Source: Pelagibacteraceae bacterium (GTDB taxonomy: Bacteria > Pseudomonadota > Alphaproteobacteria > Pelagibacterales > Pelagibacteraceae). Taken from it: a stretch of 27,085 nucleotides of DNA. Position 1 is the stretch's first letter. The number at the start of each line of letters is the position of its first letter. The stretch lies in contig PAFH01000014.1 in assembly GCA_002704145.1 (NCBI GenBank), positions 23,122 through 50,206 on the forward strand. Direction: 5' to 3'. Both the position numbers and the translations under genes were made by a program. This document shows, one piece after another, positions 25,022 through 27,085 of the stretch. The notes under the pieces were generated by a model. That model made no database searches and had not been told where the DNA came from. It saw nothing but the letters and a program-made list of their open reading frames with translations.

Positions 25022-26278
25022 ATGCACAAACTTATAATTAAAGGAAAAAGAGAAATATCTGGAAAAATTAATATTTCAGGCTCTAAAAATGCTTCTCTTC
25101 CTATATTAGCAGCTACAATCTTGGCTAATAAAGTAAAATTGACAAATATTCCTTTAGTTCAAGACATTTTTACAATGTCTGAACTACTAAAGTTTATTGG
25201 ATTAAAAGTAAAACTAATAAAAAAAAAAAATTCAATAGAAGTTAAAAATAATAAAGATAATATAAATACAATGGCGCCTTACAAATTAGTAAAAACTATG
25301 CGTGCCGGTGTGTTAGTATTAGGACCACTTTTAGCAAAATACAAAAAAGCAAAAATATCACTACCAGGTGGTTGCGCTATTGGAAGCAGACCAGTTAACC
25401 TTCATTTATTTGCATTAAAAAAACTTGGAGCAAAAATTAAAATTAAAAATGGTTTTATAATTGCTGAAGCAAAAACAGGTTTGAGAGGTTCATCTATAAC
25501 TTTTCCTAGTATTTCAGTTGGAGCAACAGAAAACGCTATTCTTGCTGCCTTCAAAGCAAAAGGCAAGACTATTCTAAATAATTGCGCAATAGAACCTGAA
25601 ATTTTTGATTTGATTTCCTTTTTAAATAAGATTGGAGGCAAGATTAAAATTTTAGGAAGAAAAATTACAATCATAGGTGATAATAAGATTAAAAAAGAAA
25701 TAAAATACAGAGTAATTTTTGATAGAATTGAACTAGGTACTTACATGATTGCAGCTGCTTTAATAGGTAAAAAAGTTGTGTTTAAAAATGTAGACTATAA
25801 ATTAGTTAATTACGAAATTAAGATACTTAGAAAAATGGGTGTAAAGATTAATGTAAAAAAAAATTATATTGAAGTAGAAAAAAGTAACAAAATAAAAAAT
25901 TTAAACATTACTACAAAACCGTTCCCAGGTTTTCCTACTGATTTGCAAGCCCAGATAATGGTATTAATGACACGCGCGGAAGGGGTCTCTAAAATTAAAG
26001 AAAATATATTCGAAAATAGATTTATGCATGTTCCGGAATTGCGAAGAATGGGCGCTAATATAGACGTAAAAAATAAAACAGCAACTATAACAGGACCTTC
26101 AAATCTTAATGGAGCTGAAGTAATGGCCACGGACTTAAGAGCCTCTGTGAGTTTAGTGTTAGCAGGTTTAATTGCTGAAAACAGAACAATAATTAATAGA
26201 ATTTATCATTTAGATAGAGGTTATGAGTCACTAGAAAAAAAATTGAAAATTTGCAAAGCAAGTATTAAAAGAATTTAA
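25022..26278 (+). CDS. murA: UDP-N-acetylglucosamine 1-carboxyvinyltransferase
   Basis: The 418-residue enzyme adds enolpyruvate from phosphoenolpyruvate to UDP-GlcNAc, the first committed step of peptidoglycan synthesis. The inside-out alpha/beta barrel family motifs are clear: NISGSKNASLPILAATIL (K22, N23), MRAGVLVLGPLLAK, LPGGCAIGSRPVNLH with the catalytic Cys at residue 118, DRIELGTYMIAAAL, and FPGFPTDLQAQIMVLMTRAEGVSKIKENIFENRFMHVPELRRMGA. The length is standard. The catalytic Cys (rather than Asp) means fosfomycin could in principle bind. It is followed after 1 base by the DUF2948 gene. Confidence 0.97.
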   Translation: MHKLIIKGKREISGKINISGSKNASLPILAATILANKVKLTNIPLVQDIFTMSELLKFIGLKVKLIKKKNSIEVKNNKDNINTMAPYKLVKTMRAGVLVLGPLLAKYKKAKISLPGGCAIGSRPVNLHLFALKKLGAKIKIKNGFIIAEAKTGLRGSSITFPSISVGATENAILAAFKAKGKTILNNCAIEPEIFDLISFLNKIGGKIKILGRKITIIGDNKIKKEIKYRVIFDRIELGTYMIAAALIGKKVVFKNVDYKLVNYEIKILRKMGVKINVKKNYIEVEKSNKIKNLNITTKPFPGFPTDLQAQIMVLMTRAEGVSKIKENIFENRFMHVPELRRMGANIDVKNKTATITGPSNLNGAEVMATDLRASVSLVLAGLIAENRTIINRIYHLDRGYESLEKKLKICKASIKRI

Positions 26279-26279
26279 T

Positions 26280-26723
26280 GTGAAAGCTAAAAATTTAAAA
26301 CTCATAGCTAAAACTGAAGAGGACTTAAGAGTAATATCTGCCCATTTACAAGACTCTATTGTCTCAACAGCTAATATAGCAAATCTTAAAAAAAACCGAA
26401 CATTTTTGATGCAATTAAACAGGTTTATGTGGGAGGATGTTGAAAAGGGAGTTTTTAGAAAAAATAAAAGAATTAGAACAATTTTAAAGTTTGATAATAT
26501 TATTGATGTAAATTCGAAAAATATTAGTCAAGTCAGCAAAGATAAATTTTTAGATTTTCTAGCTATTGAAACCCATCAAATGTTAGATAAAAATTACGAG
26601 ATGAAATTAATATTTTCTGGGGACTCTATTATTAGAGTAGTTGCTGAAGTCATTGAAGTCACATTAGATGATCAAGGAGAACCTTGGGATACAAAAAATA
26701 AGCCAAAACACAAAGTTTTATAA
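26280..26723 (+). CDS. DUF2948 family protein
   Basis: The 147-residue protein fits the alphaproteobacterial DUF2948 family by its N-terminus (LKLIAKTEEDLRVISAHLQDSIV), the FLMQLNRFMWED stretch and the C-terminus AEVIEVTLDDQGEPWDTKNKP. Its function is not established. The start is GTG (26280-26282), since the only nearby ATG (26278) is followed at once by a stop. Its TAA shares a base with the ATG of the next small ORF (TAATG). The murA-DUF2948 order is common in alphaproteobacteria, where hisD often follows; hisD is absent here. Confidence 0.85.
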   Translation: MKAKNLKLIAKTEEDLRVISAHLQDSIVSTANIANLKKNRTFLMQLNRFMWEDVEKGVFRKNKRIRTILKFDNIIDVNSKNISQVSKDKFLDFLAIETHQMLDKNYEMKLIFSGDSIIRVVAEVIEVTLDDQGEPWDTKNKPKHKVL

Positions 26724-26827
26724 TGCTAAGTTATTTAAATGGAGATAAAATGATTACTAAAATAGACATTGAAAGATTGGGTTCTTTAGTTATAAATCTA
26801 GCAAAATATTTAAAAAAGGATTTTTAA
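26723..26827 (+). CDS. Possible 34-residue small protein between DUF2948 and infA
   Basis: An ATG overlapping the DUF2948 stop opens 34 codons, MLSYLNGDKM followed by ITKIDIERLGSLVINLAKYL and KKDF, ending exactly one base before the infA start. The sequence could form an amphipathic helix. The tight fit (TAATG on one side, adjacent start on the other) suggests a real gene, but it is short and I know no family. The last codons (AAA AAG GAT) also serve as the infA ribosome binding site. Confidence 0.45.
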   Translation: MLSYLNGDKMITKIDIERLGSLVINLAKYLKKDF

Positions 26828-27043
26828 TTGGCAAAACAGGAAACTTTAGAATTTAAAGGAAAGGTAACCGAACTATTACCTAATGCTATGTTTAGAGTAA
26901 AACTTGAGAATAATCACGAAATTTTAGCTCACACAGCTGGAAAATTAAGAAAGAATAGAATAAGAGTGCTGGCTGGAGATAATGTAATGGTAGAAATGAC
27001 TCCATACGATTTAACTAAAGGTAGAATAACTTTTAGATTTTAG
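26828..27043 (+). CDS. infA: Translation initiation factor IF-1
   Basis: The 71-residue OB-fold protein is IF-1, which binds the ribosomal A site during initiation. The sequence [27 protein letters not shown], with the following [21 protein letters not shown] and the end [13 protein letters not shown], matches the family throughout. The start is TTG (26828), preceded by AAGGA at 26816-26820. No ATG is available in frame at a sensible place. The last base of its TAG stop is also the first base of tRNA-Phe. Confidence 0.96.
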   Translation: MAKQETLEFKGKVTELLPNAMFRVKLENNHEILAHTAGKLRKNRIRVLAGDNVMVEMTPYDLTKGRITFRF

Positions 27044-27085
27044 GCCTTGTAGCTCAGTAGTAGAGCAGTACCCTGAAAAGGTATG
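27043..27085 (+). tRNA. tRNA-Phe (GAA), 5' part, cut by window end
   Basis: Acceptor strand GGCCTTG (27043-27049), D arm GCTC...GAGC (27052-27066), and anticodon arm GTACC / CTGAAAA / GGTAT (27068-27084) with anticodon GAA at 27075-27077 are visible. The 3' half lies beyond the window. The first base is shared with the infA stop codon. Confidence 0.85.

Noticed and set aside
25402..26130. Two minus-strand ORFs inside murA
   Set aside because: Antisense to conserved MurA motifs, no independent features.

Overview
The window is very AT-rich and tightly packed, with almost every intergenic gap under about 100 bases and many 1-4 base start/stop overlaps. The gene content is alphaproteobacterial: class I lysyl-tRNA synthetase, a CobS/CobT pair with a J-domain partner, DUF2948, and a def-fmt-truA cluster near dapE. 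With the lysine-rich, low-GC coding style and streamlining, this points to a SAR11/Pelagibacterales-type marine bacterium. That assignment is my inference from gene content and composition, not from a database search.

Layout. Positions 1-3103 (minus) hold trkH (K+ uptake), ampG (muropeptide permease) and the start of an NlpC/P60-type wall hydrolase gene cut by the window edge. Positions 3197-6701 (plus) hold lysK, pyrD, rpmB (with a good promoter) and a queuosine-precursor transporter. Positions 6698-9986 (minus) hold J-domain protein, cobS and cobT. Position 10022 (plus) starts bolA, which converges on aroK-aroB (minus, 10263-11870). Positions 11944-16042 (plus) hold a 60-residue membrane protein, a 577-residue exported protein of unknown function, then def, fmt and truA. 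Positions 16043-23147 (minus) form one long apparent operon: rpmH, rnpA, yidD, yidC, argB, a HAD nucleotidase, dapD, dapE, a SET-domain protein and a family 2 glycosyltransferase. Positions 23198-27085 (plus) hold a VTT/DedA-like membrane protein, three very small genes, dcd, murA, DUF2948, a 34-codon ORF, infA and the start of tRNA-Phe(GAA).

Most genes are core housekeeping: translation (LysRS, L28, L34, IF-1, formylation/deformylation, pseudouridylation, tRNA-Phe), wall precursor synthesis and recycling (dapD, dapE, murA, ampG, NlpC/P60), aromatic and arginine synthesis, pyrimidine metabolism, and membrane protein insertion. Three genes (nlpC-like, trkH, aroB) are each broken by a single-base length change in an A/T homopolymer. 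In each case the protein family continues cleanly in the neighbouring frame, so sequencing error, recent decay or slippage must be told apart.

I see no CRISPR array, insertion sequence, phage or toxin-antitoxin module. The most interesting accessory-looking parts are the SET-domain plus glycosyltransferase pair between truA and dapE, the CobS/CobT/J-domain module, the exported protein at 12104-13837, and the small-ORF cluster before dcd. No stretch longer than 300 bases lacks a gene.
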